DNA from: Sipunculus nudus
Lineage: Eukaryota; Annelida; Sipuncula; Golfingiida; Sipunculidae
NCBI GenBank assembly: GCA_026874595.1
Contig: CM049306.1
Coordinates: 5,782,019-5,846,018 of the forward strand
Direction of reading: 5' to 3'
DNA length: 64,000 nucleotides
Position 1 is the stretch's first letter. Each line of letters begins with the position of its first letter. The translations under genes and the position numbers were made by a program. Under the pieces are notes generated by a model. It did no database searches, had not been told where the DNA came from, and was given only the letters and a program-made list of their open reading frames with translations. Shown here one piece after another: positions 24,888-35,500 of the stretch.

Positions 24888-25685
24888 TGTTACAGATGTC
24901 TTTTATATTGTGTGACACGGGCGTAACTTGTGTTTTAGCGGGCCCGCCTGGACGGGTGTTGCATTCTTAGTTTAATCCGTACAGGTTGAACTGTCCCTGT
25001 CATGCTTCATCTGGCCGGGCCGGGCGGGCCGGCTCACGTGTGAACCCTGACCTGTATGGACACAGCGTTCTAGATGTTTCCTGTAACGCGTGTTTACTGT
25101 GTATCATGTTAGATCCTTTGGATACTTCGAGAAATGGAAAGTTCTCGGCTTGAGGTGAAAGTTATAAATAAGGGGCTGTGTTTTAAAACCAATGAGAGAG
25201 GAGAGAAATGTTCTAGCGGACACGGAATAGTGTTAGTCAGTTGTGGGACCTATCCGATAATCCCAGTAATTTCAGGGATTCTACTATTACCAACTCTATA
25301 CAATTTAGTGCAGCCTGCCTTAAGTTTGTTTTCGAAATTACTACAAGAGCCTTACTTTGGACTATTTGAAATGTTTACGTGGATAATTGGTTTTAAAGGA
25401 CTTGTCGCTCTTACTGTGCACTTTGTTTATTAGGCTGTGTGATTATATTGATTTGCTGTTATACTGTTGTTGTACTGTGTAATTGTATTGATTTAGTGTA
25501 TTGTAATGTTGGGTTGTTTTAAGAATAAATTATAGTTATTTGTTAACAAAAAACCACTGACTTCTTTATTCATTCCCCTAGACAATTCACGCTGCCTAGT
25601 GTTACAGAATCTGATTTTTTTTTCTCAATTACAAAATTTATGTTCATCACGCATACGTGATCTGTTGATGTTGGGTTCCGTGACA
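24888..25685 (+). mobile_element. LTR (3') of Ty3/gypsy element, copy 1
   Basis: Starts TGTTACAG and ends TTCCGTGACA, giving TG...CA termini with inverted TGTTAC/GTGACA ends. It matches the minus-strand solo LTR at 55987-56838 over its length, which defines both ends. Internal signals include a TATA-like TATAAATAAGG near 25164 (U3) and AATAAA near 25526 (R/polyadenylation). The middle is GC-rich with CpG. An open frame at 25134-25433 lies wholly inside the LTR and is not considered a gene. Confidence 0.85.
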
Positions 25686-25877
25686 TTCGGTAACTGGATA
25701 ATACACATGCGCTGTCATAAACTCCCTACATATACACTTAACTGTGTCAGTTCAGGGACTTTTGTCATAATCATTGTTGCCCTTCTTGACGGGATGTGCA
25801 TAATTGTCGGTCTCGTAAAGAAACACTATGAAGAGTATAATGAAGAAAATATAGTATATAATTTATGCCAGTGTTAA
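25686..25877 (+). pseudogene. LRR-Ig 3' fragment truncated by the retroelement
   Basis: Begins right after the LTR with GGTAACTGGATAATACACATG, the same as 22736-22757 in the upstream pseudogene. It contains the end of the Ig domain, a transmembrane segment (FVIIIVALLDGMCIIVGLVKK) and a tail ending YNLCQC. Everything 5' of the Ig F-strand is gone. The membrane and tail frame is open, unlike the upstream relic. Confidence 0.8.
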
Positions 25878-26044
25878 AGAGCAGAATTTATTCTTTTCAG
25901 GCGGTGGCAGTCAATCTGTTCGTTTTTTTCTGTATTGTTTGAACCACCATTTTTTCAACATTATTTTGTACGAAAAGCTGTAACATGCATATTGGTGTCT
26001 TTGTTGAATTAAATTAAGAAATCATGTTAAGTATCATTTTAAGG

Positions 26045-26240
26045 TATTTAAGGTGTAGGACGATGGCTAGTGGTGGAGAGGTTTGACTGCGGAACTTAAG
26101 GTCCCAGTTGTAACCCAGCCGGTTCCTCAATTCCTTGATGGTGAAGCCTTGATAGAACCTAAGACATTCGCTCTGGATCTTATCTAGTGATTTGTATATA
26201 AAACCCAGAAAGCTTAATAATAACATATTCTTATTAACTG
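26045..26240 (+). repeat. tRNA-derived SINE-like sequence, second copy
   Basis: Parallel to 23101-23300 in the duplicated segment: TTTGACTGCGGAACTTAAGGTCCCAGTTG and the CATTCGCTCTGGATYWTATCTAGTGA tail agree in pieces. It is more degenerate in the B-box region (GTTGTAACCC), so it is not a functional tRNA gene. Confidence 0.5.
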
Positions 26241-26514
26241 GATACCCTAATACTGATTGAATAGACAGTGCCACCAATAGGCCATGGGCCTATCCTACAT
26301 AAACATAAGTGTATAAAGCTGAACTGCATAATCGACAAATATGCATTTCGTATAAGCAGAAAGGTTGATGGGGATGTATAAGCAAAAAACATATTTTCAT
26401 TGGTCACCCTTAAAAATTATGTTATGTTTAACAAGTCGTCTAAGCTTATAATAAGGGATAAACTGATAAATATGAATGCCAGACTTTCACCCAGGAGTAA
26501 GAGAACCCATTCTT

Positions 26515-27400
26515 TGATGTGTACATGTCGCCTTAAGTTGAAATATAATACATGAATAGAAAGTTGTATTTATTCATATTTGTATTTACACTGTGGCTTA
26601 TTTAGTTAAAAACACAATCTATAAAGAAATATACTACAAGGTATATTGCGCTAATTAATGCTGCAAGTGTCATAAAAAAATGTTAGTATTTATTTTGTGT
26701 CATAGTAAGTAAGGATTAATTAAGAAGAATTAAAGCACATGGTACGTGATTCTATGGTTTAATCCATGATTTCAAGCATAGGAACATACATTAATATTTT
26801 AGATCAGATGATAAATGTATAACCATTTGCTTATCAGTGAGTTGTCGTTAGTTTCTCAAAAGTTTTGATAGTTTTGATAGTTAAAAATTTGTGATATGTA
26901 TCTATATCTGATGATTTAATGAGTTGTAATATAACGGAACAACAACTTATCAAGCGTATTTTCTACATTTTCTCTTGTTTCATTGCTCCAAAATTAGCGG
27001 ATGAATGTGATCTTCACAGCGGAACCCTGTAGATGGATCAATCCCAGAAAAATAAACGTAAAGCAAACGTTACGTTAGCGAGTAGTTGGAACAAGGAGGT
27101 TACATAAATGCTCGGTTACTGCTACAACAGTACATTATAGGTGTGTACGTGCATTGAACAAAGGTTAGTCTGTCCCACCTGATTGGTATCCCTTAAATAT
27201 GGTCTAATTGTATCAACATTTATTTTTTTATTATTTTTTTTTAATTGTATCAAATATTGTTATATTAATCCTATGATATATACAGTTAAGTGCTTGGTAA
27301 TTTCCTTTTTCTTATCCAACAAAGGAAGATATTGGTAACTAACAAGATTGGTGCACACTGAATATTAAAGGGAAAAAAAGCCGAATATAAAATGTGGAAA
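26515..27400 (+). other. conserved duplicated non-coding block D3
   Basis: Third copy of the D block, upstream of LRR-Ig copy 4. It retains GTTTCATTGCTCCAAAATTAG, GGAACCCTGTAGATGG and AATAAACGTAA. Similarity to D2 ends near 27405 with AAAATGTGGAAAAATAGG. No coding potential shared with the other copies was seen. Confidence 0.6.
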
Positions 27401-27795
27401 AATAGGATGAAAGGAGGAGAATAGGAGGTCCAGGAGCCGCGACCAAGAACATAAAAAAAGAAAAAAATCTGAAACCTAGACGACATCGTTTATTGCCGAG
27501 CCCGAGAACTAGGAACTCCGGTTATATGAAAAATATAAATACGGATAAATTCAAGCCAGGTTACACAGTAATGTATAGATAGATAACCGGAATCATTATC
27601 TAAACGATGCTGTACACCCCGTGACCTTTCGGAGGTTTTAACCACTGGTATAACAAAGGAACATTGTTCTTATAATGCTTTGTGTCCGGGAAAGCACATC
27701 AGTTTGAAATTATGTATGTGAGCAACCAAAACCATTGTTGCTAAATATTCATAAATATTAGGAAAAAGAGCTCGTAAGTAATCGAAAAGTTAAAA

Positions 27796-29142
27796 ATGTT
27801 CTTCACTGGATCTTTAATTATGTTACTGGTTATCAATCTGTGCCGTGGATCATGTAAGGGACTGGGATTACACGTGAGCTGTTTATGTACTGGGGTTTCC
27901 ATCGACTGTACGGGACTTAACATTTCTGTTTTTTCACCAAGTAAAAGGATGGAAAAAATCAGTGAATTGAACCTGTCTAACAACAATCTCAGCCACCTGA
28001 CAGACGTATGTAGTCGTCTGCCGCATGTGACGTCACTAAATCTCTCTGACAACAGGATCGTCTCCATGAGCTACAAGAAGGGTTGTAATATTGAAAACCT
28101 GGATTTGTCAAATAACGAACTACGGTCTCAGAATCTGAGGTCTGTCCTCACTAACATTAGTTCATTGAAAATACTGATACTGCAACATAACAAAATATGC
28201 CAAATTTCAAAAGACACATTCTTTAATATGAAAAAGTTGTCTGTAGTAAACCTTGCTTTCAACCATTTAACAAAAGTTAACCAGGAGTGTTTTGTGCATC
28301 TCCCAGAGTTAAGGTACCTTATATTAAGAAATAATCACATTGTGAAATTTAAAATCGGAAATGCGTATAAAGGGCTTCAGTTTCTCGATCTGAGGTACAA
28401 TAAACTTGTACTACTCCCAGTCATTGCCAATAAAAGTGGACTGACCAATACAGTAATTTCTTTGGACGGTAACGCATTTTACTGTGGATGTAAAATAGAA
28501 TCCTTCTTGGACTATTGTCACATGAACCATGCAGTAACCTGGGCATGTAGTTCCTCGGACCTCTCGTCACTGGGAATGTTTTCCAAGTGTAATTTTACAT
28601 ATTATCAGCCTTCAAGAGGAGAGATCACTACGTCCTGTTCACTTCAACAACGGGGTCAAGAACTGTTACGTCGTTACAGTCTTAAACCCTCTTGTGCTCC
28701 GCCGTCTGTCCATCTGACCTACTCTTCAGAAGCAGGCCGTGTGCAGTGCTCATTGGAAGGTTCGCCGTGGCTCAAAATGGAAATTATCACACCTGAAGGC
28801 AACATTTCACAAACAGGAATAGCAGACCAGGATAAACTAAATTTTTCTGTTGCTGCTACTGTGCCTGGATTATATACATGTACAGGTGAAAATCCACTCG
28901 GTGCAGTCACACAATCCAAAGATTTTATACCAAGACATTCCGTGTATAACTCTTGCGGGTATTCGTCAGTGTTATTCATCCCGGTGTTGGTATCCAGCGT
29001 CGCAGTAGGACTTTTTGTTCGTCTTTTTTTGCGATACCGCCATCACAGGGAACTGGAACAGTATATGATACAATCAGATCAACGAATAGGACAAGAAGTA
29101 TTACAACGAGCAGAACAAGCGGTAATTCCAAGTAATCGTTGA
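27796..29142 (+). CDS. LRR-Ig type I membrane receptor (copy 4, divergent tail)
   Basis: Single-exon protein of 448 residues with ATG at 27796 and a signal peptide at 1-19. Domains: LRR N-cap C29, C31, C38; seven LRRs (about 56-210); LRR C-cap with C230, C232, C241, C251, C265, C281; Ig-like domain about 300-376 with C318 and C362 (GLYTCTGENPLG); transmembrane helix about 391-410; tail 411-448. Up to about residue 370 it follows copies 2 and 3 closely. Beyond ENPLGA it is unrelated to them: a stalk with C387, a different membrane helix, and a longer, polar, Gln/Arg-rich tail (RHHRELEQYMIQSDQRIGQE). So the ectodomain is shared and the signalling or anchoring end differs. No intron is needed. 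A 73-bp block (28007-28079) is identical to copy 2. Likely a surface recognition receptor; the partner is unknown. Confidence 0.9.
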   Translation: MFFTGSLIMLLVINLCRGSCKGLGLHVSCLCTGVSIDCTGLNISVFSPSKRMEKISELNLSNNNLSHLTDVCSRLPHVTSLNLSDNRIVSMSYKKGCNIENLDLSNNELRSQNLRSVLTNISSLKILILQHNKICQISKDTFFNMKKLSVVNLAFNHLTKVNQECFVHLPELRYLILRNNHIVKFKIGNAYKGLQFLDLRYNKLVLLPVIANKSGLTNTVISLDGNAFYCGCKIESFLDYCHMNHAVTWACSSSDLSSLGMFSKCNFTYYQPSRGEITTSCSLQQRGQELLRRYSLKPSCAPPSVHLTYSSEAGRVQCSLEGSPWLKMEIITPEGNISQTGIADQDKLNFSVAATVPGLYTCTGENPLGAVTQSKDFIPRHSVYNSCGYSSVLFIPVLVSSVAVGLFVRLFLRYRHHRELEQYMIQSDQRIGQEVLQRAEQAVIPSNR

Positions 29143-29196
29143 AGATAAAATAAAATAATTGAATCTTAATCAGATAATTAACAGGAAATAATTACC

Positions 29197-29201
<5 letters not shown>

Positions 29202-29239
<38 letters not shown>
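29202..29239. repeat. (TA)n microsatellite
   Basis: About 19 TA dinucleotides shortly downstream of LRR-Ig copy 4. Confidence 0.95.
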
Positions 29240-29241
<2 letters not shown>

Positions 29242-31583
29242 TTTAATGTATTGAACTCAATTTGTAAAATGTATTCGTTTTGTCACCTCTAAGGCACTGC
29301 AACTTTTGCCATAAACGTTAATGGAAAATTTTATGCTGATTTTAGCTGAACCCTATATGTGCAAATTATACCAATTATATAATTAATCATCTAGTATTCT
29401 GTCGATACGTTTATGTAAATCTATTTCGGGAACAATACGGAATTTATATTAACAAATTACCCATCAGGAAGCTAAGAAGTTACAGTTAGGGGACCCATTA
29501 TTGTAATATAAACGGGGACCCTTCCATTAAAATAATCATTAGTCTATGATAAAGCAAGAAAATCTAATGAAATCATTTTCAATTACATTGATATATACGT
29601 GTCTGTCATAATTGTTTAAGTATTATGAATAACTTAAGACAGTAATAATTTAACAAAACTTACCAATTTATCAAAATGCATGTCGATTTTCAGCCATCTG
29701 ACTACCATTTGTACACTGTAGCAGCCTATATGTTCTCGCTACAAGTCTATATAACCTTATAACAATAAAATGTTCTTGTTTTGCTTATTAATTGATTCAT
29801 TGACTCGTTTTCTCGTCGGAATTCACGATTGACGTGAGAAAGAGAGAGTTCTCGTTAGGAGGACATCTCAGTACACTGTCCAATTGAGACATTTTAGTTA
29901 ACAGTAGCGTTTTACCCGTTCTTGCGTTGTGCAGGTTCCGGGGGATTTCAGCCGAGTTCGGACTTTTCAGTTACTGTTTTTTCCGTGGGTCGAGTTAGGA
30001 TATACTGGCGTAGTTCTGATAGATGACGCTGCTAGAACCTTTTCAAAAGTTCCAAAGAAATACCAATTGCTTCGCGATTCATGACCACAAACAGGCATTT
30101 CCGAAGCATGATTACAGAGGAGTTAAGTGACAACAGTTTTGTGCCACTCTCAGTTATCCATACAATTATGTGTAAAAGTACATATTTGCAAATGTGAAGG
30201 AAAAATTCTCTGAACCAGTCCCAGTCCATTCTCCCTCAGCCTACGATTATTTTTTTCAATTGTTTGTAGTTTAATTACATTTTTAACAATGGTTTTATCA
30301 TGAAATACTAGAAAATATTAAATCATGGTTATACAAATATTTGTAGACCCATGTGAGTTCAATTTATCATGGCAGCTATAACACCATACTTGGTTATTCC
30401 ATTATCCATAATGTTTGTTATAATTAATTGCTATATAAACCGGGTATATTATGCTTTAGCTTCCATGTGTCTGTCCTATTAGCCTTTGACCACTATTGTC
30501 ATTGTTTATGTGTTACAATCAAAATCAGATGATTATTATCCTGGTACCATGTGCCTTATTTAAACGCTGGGATTGAGAGAACAGGGTGGGGGAGTGGGTA
30601 TGTTTTTAGGGATTATAATGCATAGAACCATGGCGATTGTGAGATAATTCATGGTTTCTTCATGTTGTCCTCAATAATCTTTAAATTAAATATATGTGCA
30701 TCTCATTTTCCGAACTTCAGGATATGTATCCGTAAACTGCCTCAATATCTTTTAATCAATGTTCCCTCATAGTGTGTTGTTAATGATTGTTAAATATATA
30801 TTAAATCAAATTTGAGCTATGATAAATAGAGTGTATTAGATTCAGCAGAATACTACTTTCGTTTAATCGAATCATGCACTGTATAATAGGTGAATGACGT
30901 TCACATGTTCTTTTCCTCATAAGGAATTTAGCTTGCATGACATACTCAAGCATGCGCACGATATAATTATCGAGGGGATGGGAGTATATACCCCCCCCCC
31001 CCCCCGCTTATTAATTCTGTATTCATCCCGCCTGATATTCAGAGAATAATATTTATATATCTGGGTTTACTATGAAAGTTAATGTGTCATAGAGACAAGA
31101 AAGGTATCTTATAATTATAAAATGAATTCGGCCCACCTTCGTTCGCAATGTTCTCTGAAACTGCTGGTATGACACTGTGCCCTACCTCAATTTGAAGGTG
31201 ATGGGTCCCACAGTGACCTCGCCGATAAGAAAATCAATAACTTCTAATGTAACAAGTGATTTTTGCGCGTTTTATGATTTGCGTTGCGGTTACCGCCAAA
31301 AACAGCCGAACTGCCTTCGGCAAAGACCGGATTGCCTGTTGATCTGGTAATTCAAAAAAAGCCATACAATACAATCAACCTCCAGCATAGGATTAAGTCT
31401 ATTGTGGATATGAATAACCCCTGCTTACACTGACGGATTATAGCATGTTTGGCCTGATATTTGACCAAAGCACTGACCCACGTACGTGGTCTGTAAATGT
31501 GAACAACGCATGACTATCACTTCATCAAAACGATTGGTTCAACTCAGGTGGATTAATGACAAAACATAATACAATAAAGTCCT
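29240..31583. other. gene-free interval
   Basis: No supported gene. A 15-base C tract lies at 30991-31005. A minus-strand open frame at 30032-30229 has no recognisable motif. Confidence 0.45.
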
Positions 31584-31712
31584 CAGAAAAGGGGTGGGGT
31601 GGGGCGGGGGTTTCAGGCCCGAACATTGGTCTGATACGATTGAAATAAAGGTTGCGGTGTCTGAAAATGGGGGTATGGACCCCCAGGGCTACCCTTGCAT
31701 GGATCAGCTTAT
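31584..31712 (+). repeat. degenerate fragment of the CAGxGGCGGATCCAG MITE family
   Basis: Contains ATTGGTCTGA, GGTTGCGGTGTCTGAAAATG and GGACCCCCAGGG, ending near TGGATCAGC. This parallels the right half of the copy at 33371-33590. The left end is not recognisable. Confidence 0.5.
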
Positions 31713-32811
31713 GCTACTAACGAAGTATGCATATTTCCGTTTCTTTATTCAGGAACAGTTTCCATGCCGAAAACGTACGTTTAATTCATCCTTCATATCC
31801 TCCTCCCATCAACCTATTCTATTTTCTTAAATTCTATTTATCGTCTTTCAAAAAAACTACTATAACATTAAAATTCAAGCAAAAATCGACTTGCAACAAA
31901 TAATATGACAGTACAACACAAGCAAAACACACGTGATATTGCAAAGTAGTACTTAGAATAGGAAAGGAGTCATACTTAGTACTTAGAGATAAATGCTACG
32001 TGAAACAAAGTACGTGTAACAATACATAGTACGTACAAAGACAAACTTACAGTAGGAACAGAAGGTCTCTTGCACAAATATTTTTGTATAGATTTAAAAA
32101 TAAACATAATCAACCAGTTTAAAGTTTGTTCATCATTGCATGGAGAAGATCTCAGGGAGGAGCAAGGGGGTTGTCATGATAAAAAATAAGAGGAAAAAAA
32201 ATGATTGGGGGGGGGGGGGGGTTGTTAGTTATTTGTTGGTAGTGTCAGATTGTTTGAATGATTCTGAAACTTGTTGAGGTTTCAGTTCATCCCACTTTTT
32301 AAAATGTAGGGATATGTTACCTTGCTTATGCAATATTTCTTTCTATGGTATATAGGTGTTTGACGTATGATTGGTTCTCTTCTATGGTTTCCTTGTTTTT
32401 TTTTTTTTACTGAGTAAGCAGAGCTCACTATAAGCTTTACCTACATCAAACTATTCTTCATACGTCCAACAATAGTAACCAGTCAAAGATCATCGAAAAC
32501 TTGAATGCCCCACGTCCTATTCCGCTTCGCAAATGTAAATATCATCACTGACCAGCTAGGTCTTCAAGGTGAACACACCGGTGTTTGAATTTCTCCACGA
32601 GCACAGCACCAAAATATAAATGTACAAAAAATGTATTTGTAAATATCTTATTGAGACAGTATCCCACTGAAAATCTATATAATCTAAATATATATAATAT
32701 AAAATATGTACATGAGATAATAATCGAGTGCACACCAGATAATATCCCTCATGCTCAAGCAAAAAAAAAAAAAAAAAATATCTGCGAGTCCTAACGAGCC
32801 AATTTACAGAT

Positions 32812-33246
32812 ATGTTCATCACTGACATGTTCAGCACTTGGATGTCCGTCATTGACTGTTTTCACCGGCATGTTCATCACTGACATGTTCGTCACCGTTA
32901 TGTTCAGTAGTTACATGTTCATCACTGACATGTTCGTCACTGTTATGTTCAGTAGTTACATATTCATCACTGACATGTTCGTCACTGTTATGTTCAGTAG
33001 TTACATGTTCATCACTGACATGTTCGTCACTGTTATGTTCAGTAGTTACATATTCATCACTGACATGTTCGTCACTGTTATGTTCAGTAGTTACATGTTC
33101 ATCACTGACATGTTCGTCACCGCTGTGTTCAGTAGTTACATGTTCATCACTGACATGTTCGTTACTGTTATATTTGTCCTTGACATGTTCAGAAGTTACA
33201 TGCTAATCTCTGACATGTTCGCCACCAATATGTTTTATGATTGCAT
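32812..33246. repeat. 45-bp minisatellite built from 15-bp monomers
   Basis: Higher-order array. Each 45-bp unit comprises three related 15-mers (CATGTTCATCACTGA, CATGTTCGTCACTGT, TATGTTCAGTAGTTA), repeated about eight times and becoming irregular at the right. The plus frame reads as MFITDMFVTVMFSSY repeats because 45 is divisible by 3 and no stop arises. There is no surrounding gene structure, so it is probably non-coding. Confidence 0.9.
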
Positions 33247-33370
33247 GCTTACTGTAAAGTAAAGGTACCAGGTGCACCTGTATAATTATGTTTTTGTTTT
33301 GTTTTCAATTTAGTCACGATTATAATTTTAAATTAACAATCCAAATTGACCTGGCTGTGTTTGCCCCTTA

Positions 33371-33590
33371 TGCACTGGTGGATCCAGGATTTAGGGGAAA
33401 GGGGGGGGGGGTCCAACCCACTAGGACTAATGACAAAATCTGAAAAAGCTCCCCAAGTCCGTCAAAGGGGGGGGGGGGGTGGTCCTAGCCCCAGAAATTG
33501 GTCTGAAACCCTAAAAAATGTTGCAGTGGCCGAAGAAATTGTGGGCAGGACTGAACCTCCTGTACCCCTACACTGGATTTGCTTTTGTTA
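33371..33590 (+). repeat. MITE-family copy with degenerate ends
   Basis: Starts CACTGGTGGATCCAGGATT and ends near CTACACTGGATTTGC, with two long G tracts (33401-33411, 33467-33479). It has the same internal order as the copy at 35801-35995 (CCAACCCA, CTGAAAAAGCTCCCC, ATTGGTCTGA). Non-coding; the plus open frame across it is incidental. Confidence 0.6.
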
Positions 33591-34192
33591 TAAGAGTAAG
33601 CTGATAAATTTTAAATCAGATTTCGAATATATCTAGCCATACTAACCTGCATGTATATGTACATGTTATCTAGGTTTTCGTTTCATCAGTTACAATAAAA
33701 AACGTATTGTTAATGAATCTTGGCTCAGAAAACTGAATACATTATTTAAATAAACCGTGTTTATTCTTATTTCAATACAAATATGAAGTTCGACTTCTCA
33801 TACTGATAGTCTATTGTCTTACAGAGAAGGAAGAGCGAGAGCAAACGGGTGGTAACATTATTCAAGACGGAGGTGCCACCTAGTGGTTACTGGAGAAACT
33901 AGTGTCGTGTAGGCCCTGTTCGAAGAGCGTTAGTGCAATTTTGCTGAACAAGAAAATTAGCTTATTACGTAACGAGTGTTTCCTTTCTGTGTTTGGTAGT
34001 ACTTGCATAGGTATATCTATTATTCTAGTAGTCAGAACTGACCTGCGATAATTATGCACCTGAGCACACGTACCAGCGTGGTCTTGTTTTCTGGTCCGGA
34101 GTGTCCGGTGATTAGGTCAACCCTATCTGCATCAGAGTCAAGTCCTGGTAGAAAATGTAACATTTCAAGAAGTCCCTTAACTTCCCATGAAA
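33591..34192. other. gene-free interval with a CTCF-like site
   Basis: No gene seen. On the minus strand 33872-33886 reads CCACTAGGTGGCACC, which fits the CTCF core consensus CCASYAGRKGGCRSY at every position. Confidence 0.4.
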
Positions 34193-34204
34193 TACCTGTA
34201 ACAC

Positions 34205-34468
34205 TACCGGCTTCTGTGGCTCAGGGGTAGAGCGCAGGACTCAAAGCCGGGAGATCGTGAGTTCGAACCTCAGCCGAGGCGGTGAGGTTTTTCACGGTCG
34301 GCCCCCACCCAGGGTGAGCGCTCTGCAGGTGCAGTAGTCAAATGAGAGGAAGCGTGTGATACTGCCCTGTCACGTAGTCCGAAACCGGAATGGAAATCTG
34401 CAGATGTACATATAGTTAGTTAAGCTAGCATAAAAAAAAAGGAGGCGGTTACCTCCAACAAAAAAAAA
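34205..34468 (+). mobile_element. tRNA-derived SINE with target-site duplication
   Basis: A 264-bp element. A tRNA-like head (34210-34280) has an A box (TGGCTCAGGGGTAGAG) and a B box (GTTCGAACC). A unique body to about 34430 is followed by an A tract, a small hairpin (GGAGG/CCTCC) and a second A-rich tail. It is flanked by TACCTGTAACAC (34193-34204) and TACCTATAACAC (34469-34480), a 12-bp duplication with one mismatch. Pol III promoter boxes plus A-rich tail plus duplication are diagnostic of SINE retroposition. The two A tracts suggest tail extension or a composite tail. Confidence 0.9.
34210..34280 (+). other. tRNA-like SINE head
   Basis: 71 bases folding as a tRNA: the acceptor pairs 6 of 7 (one a G-T), the D stem GCTC/GAGC is perfect, and the T stem pairs 4 of 5 around TTCGAAC. 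The anticodon stem does not pair, although a CTCAAAG loop (CAA) can be drawn. It is therefore a SINE promoter rather than a working tRNA. Confidence 0.75.
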
Positions 34469-34480
34469 TACCTATAACAC

Positions 34481-35500
34481 CTGCTGTAAGTCATCTATTT
34501 GTATTTGTGCAATGATCCGTGATAGAGAAGACCGTGCGTGAAGGCATCAACAAGGTTTCTCCCCACCCAATTTTAAACTCTCATTGATTGACCGACTGAT
34601 TTATCGATTATTAATTCCCATTATTACAAATAAAGTACCATCAAAAGCAAATTAACCAAATATAACAATTCTCATCCCGTAATTGATTCAGAAAATAATA
34701 TCATTATAACGGCAGATATCATTTTCATTACAAGGTGTTAAGTGAATCACCAGAATTATATGATAATTTCATAATGACATAATACCCCTGATTCAATGTG
34801 GCATAGAATAAGCAAGAATCAGAATAAACAGAACATGTTCTTTGTCCTTTAAAAGGCTAGATTGATATCAAAGCACACATCAACAAAAACAGATTGTGTC
34901 ATGTTGTCAGTAGTATTACAGCTGCAACACGATCGATTACACCTTTCCCCTTGTATATCTTAATCAAACAATGGTTCGTGAAAATGATTAGTGTGTGGCT
35001 GGCCTAGGGATAGGGGCGGGGTACGATTCTTCAATCCCCCCCCCCTTCTTCCCATCCGCAAATGCAGAGTAACATGAATAACCAAAGAATGAAAATGTCT
35101 AGCGCTCTGGGGGATAGCGGTGTATTGTTCCAAGGGTATTTAGTATTCAGCGTGCTCATAAATATAGATGAGCCATAGTACAATGGGTCTCAGGATAGAA
35201 GGGTATATTTAAAAGATTCGCTGCACAGATGGGTCATTCAATCTTCGGTGTCCAGAAACCCGCCAGCCGCCAGGCGTGATCCATTATCGCCATTTTGGAT
35301 CCAGTGCCGCCAATCGAGGACTAGTATTGCCAGTTTAGGACGTCTAGAGACTGTTTTACCAGACTGTACGTAACTAGAGTTTTTTTGTACAGCCAGTGTA
35401 TTTCATGTAGACTATATTCCTGCGTAACAAGCTTGGAACACTATCTGGAAGTTGGGTTTTGATTCTGTAATTTAATGTTAATATATTCTTTGTTGCTTAG
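34481..35500. other. gene-free interval
   Basis: No supported gene. It contains a 10-base C tract at 35036-35045. Confidence 0.4.

Larger units (their letters stand above)
24540..25685 (+). mobile_element. Ty3/gypsy retrotransposon 3' end (RNase H remnant plus LTR)
   Basis: At about 24579-24720 the plus strand encodes the C-terminal RNase H region typical of Ty3/gypsy Pol: a DHNPL motif, KLKCKN, and after a stop and a frameshift KGKDNVLADCLSR. About 150 bases later come a polypurine tract and an LTR of 798 bases. No integrase coding sequence lies between RNase H and the LTR. Either the integrase was deleted or the element belongs to the Gmr1-type group in which integrase precedes reverse transcriptase. 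The 5' LTR, gag and most of pol are missing. The element abuts the truncated LRR-Ig fragment at 25686. Confidence 0.85.

Noticed and set aside
25134-25433. 99-codon plus-strand gene
   Set aside because: Lies entirely inside an LTR and is not preserved in the second LTR copy.
25780-25877. ITIM-like motif IVYNLC in the receptor fragment tail
   Set aside because: Position +3 is Cys rather than Ile/Leu/Val, and the gene is truncated.
34210-34280. Functional tRNA-Leu (CAA)
   Set aside because: Anticodon stem does not pair, and the sequence is the head of a longer retroposed element with target-site duplications.
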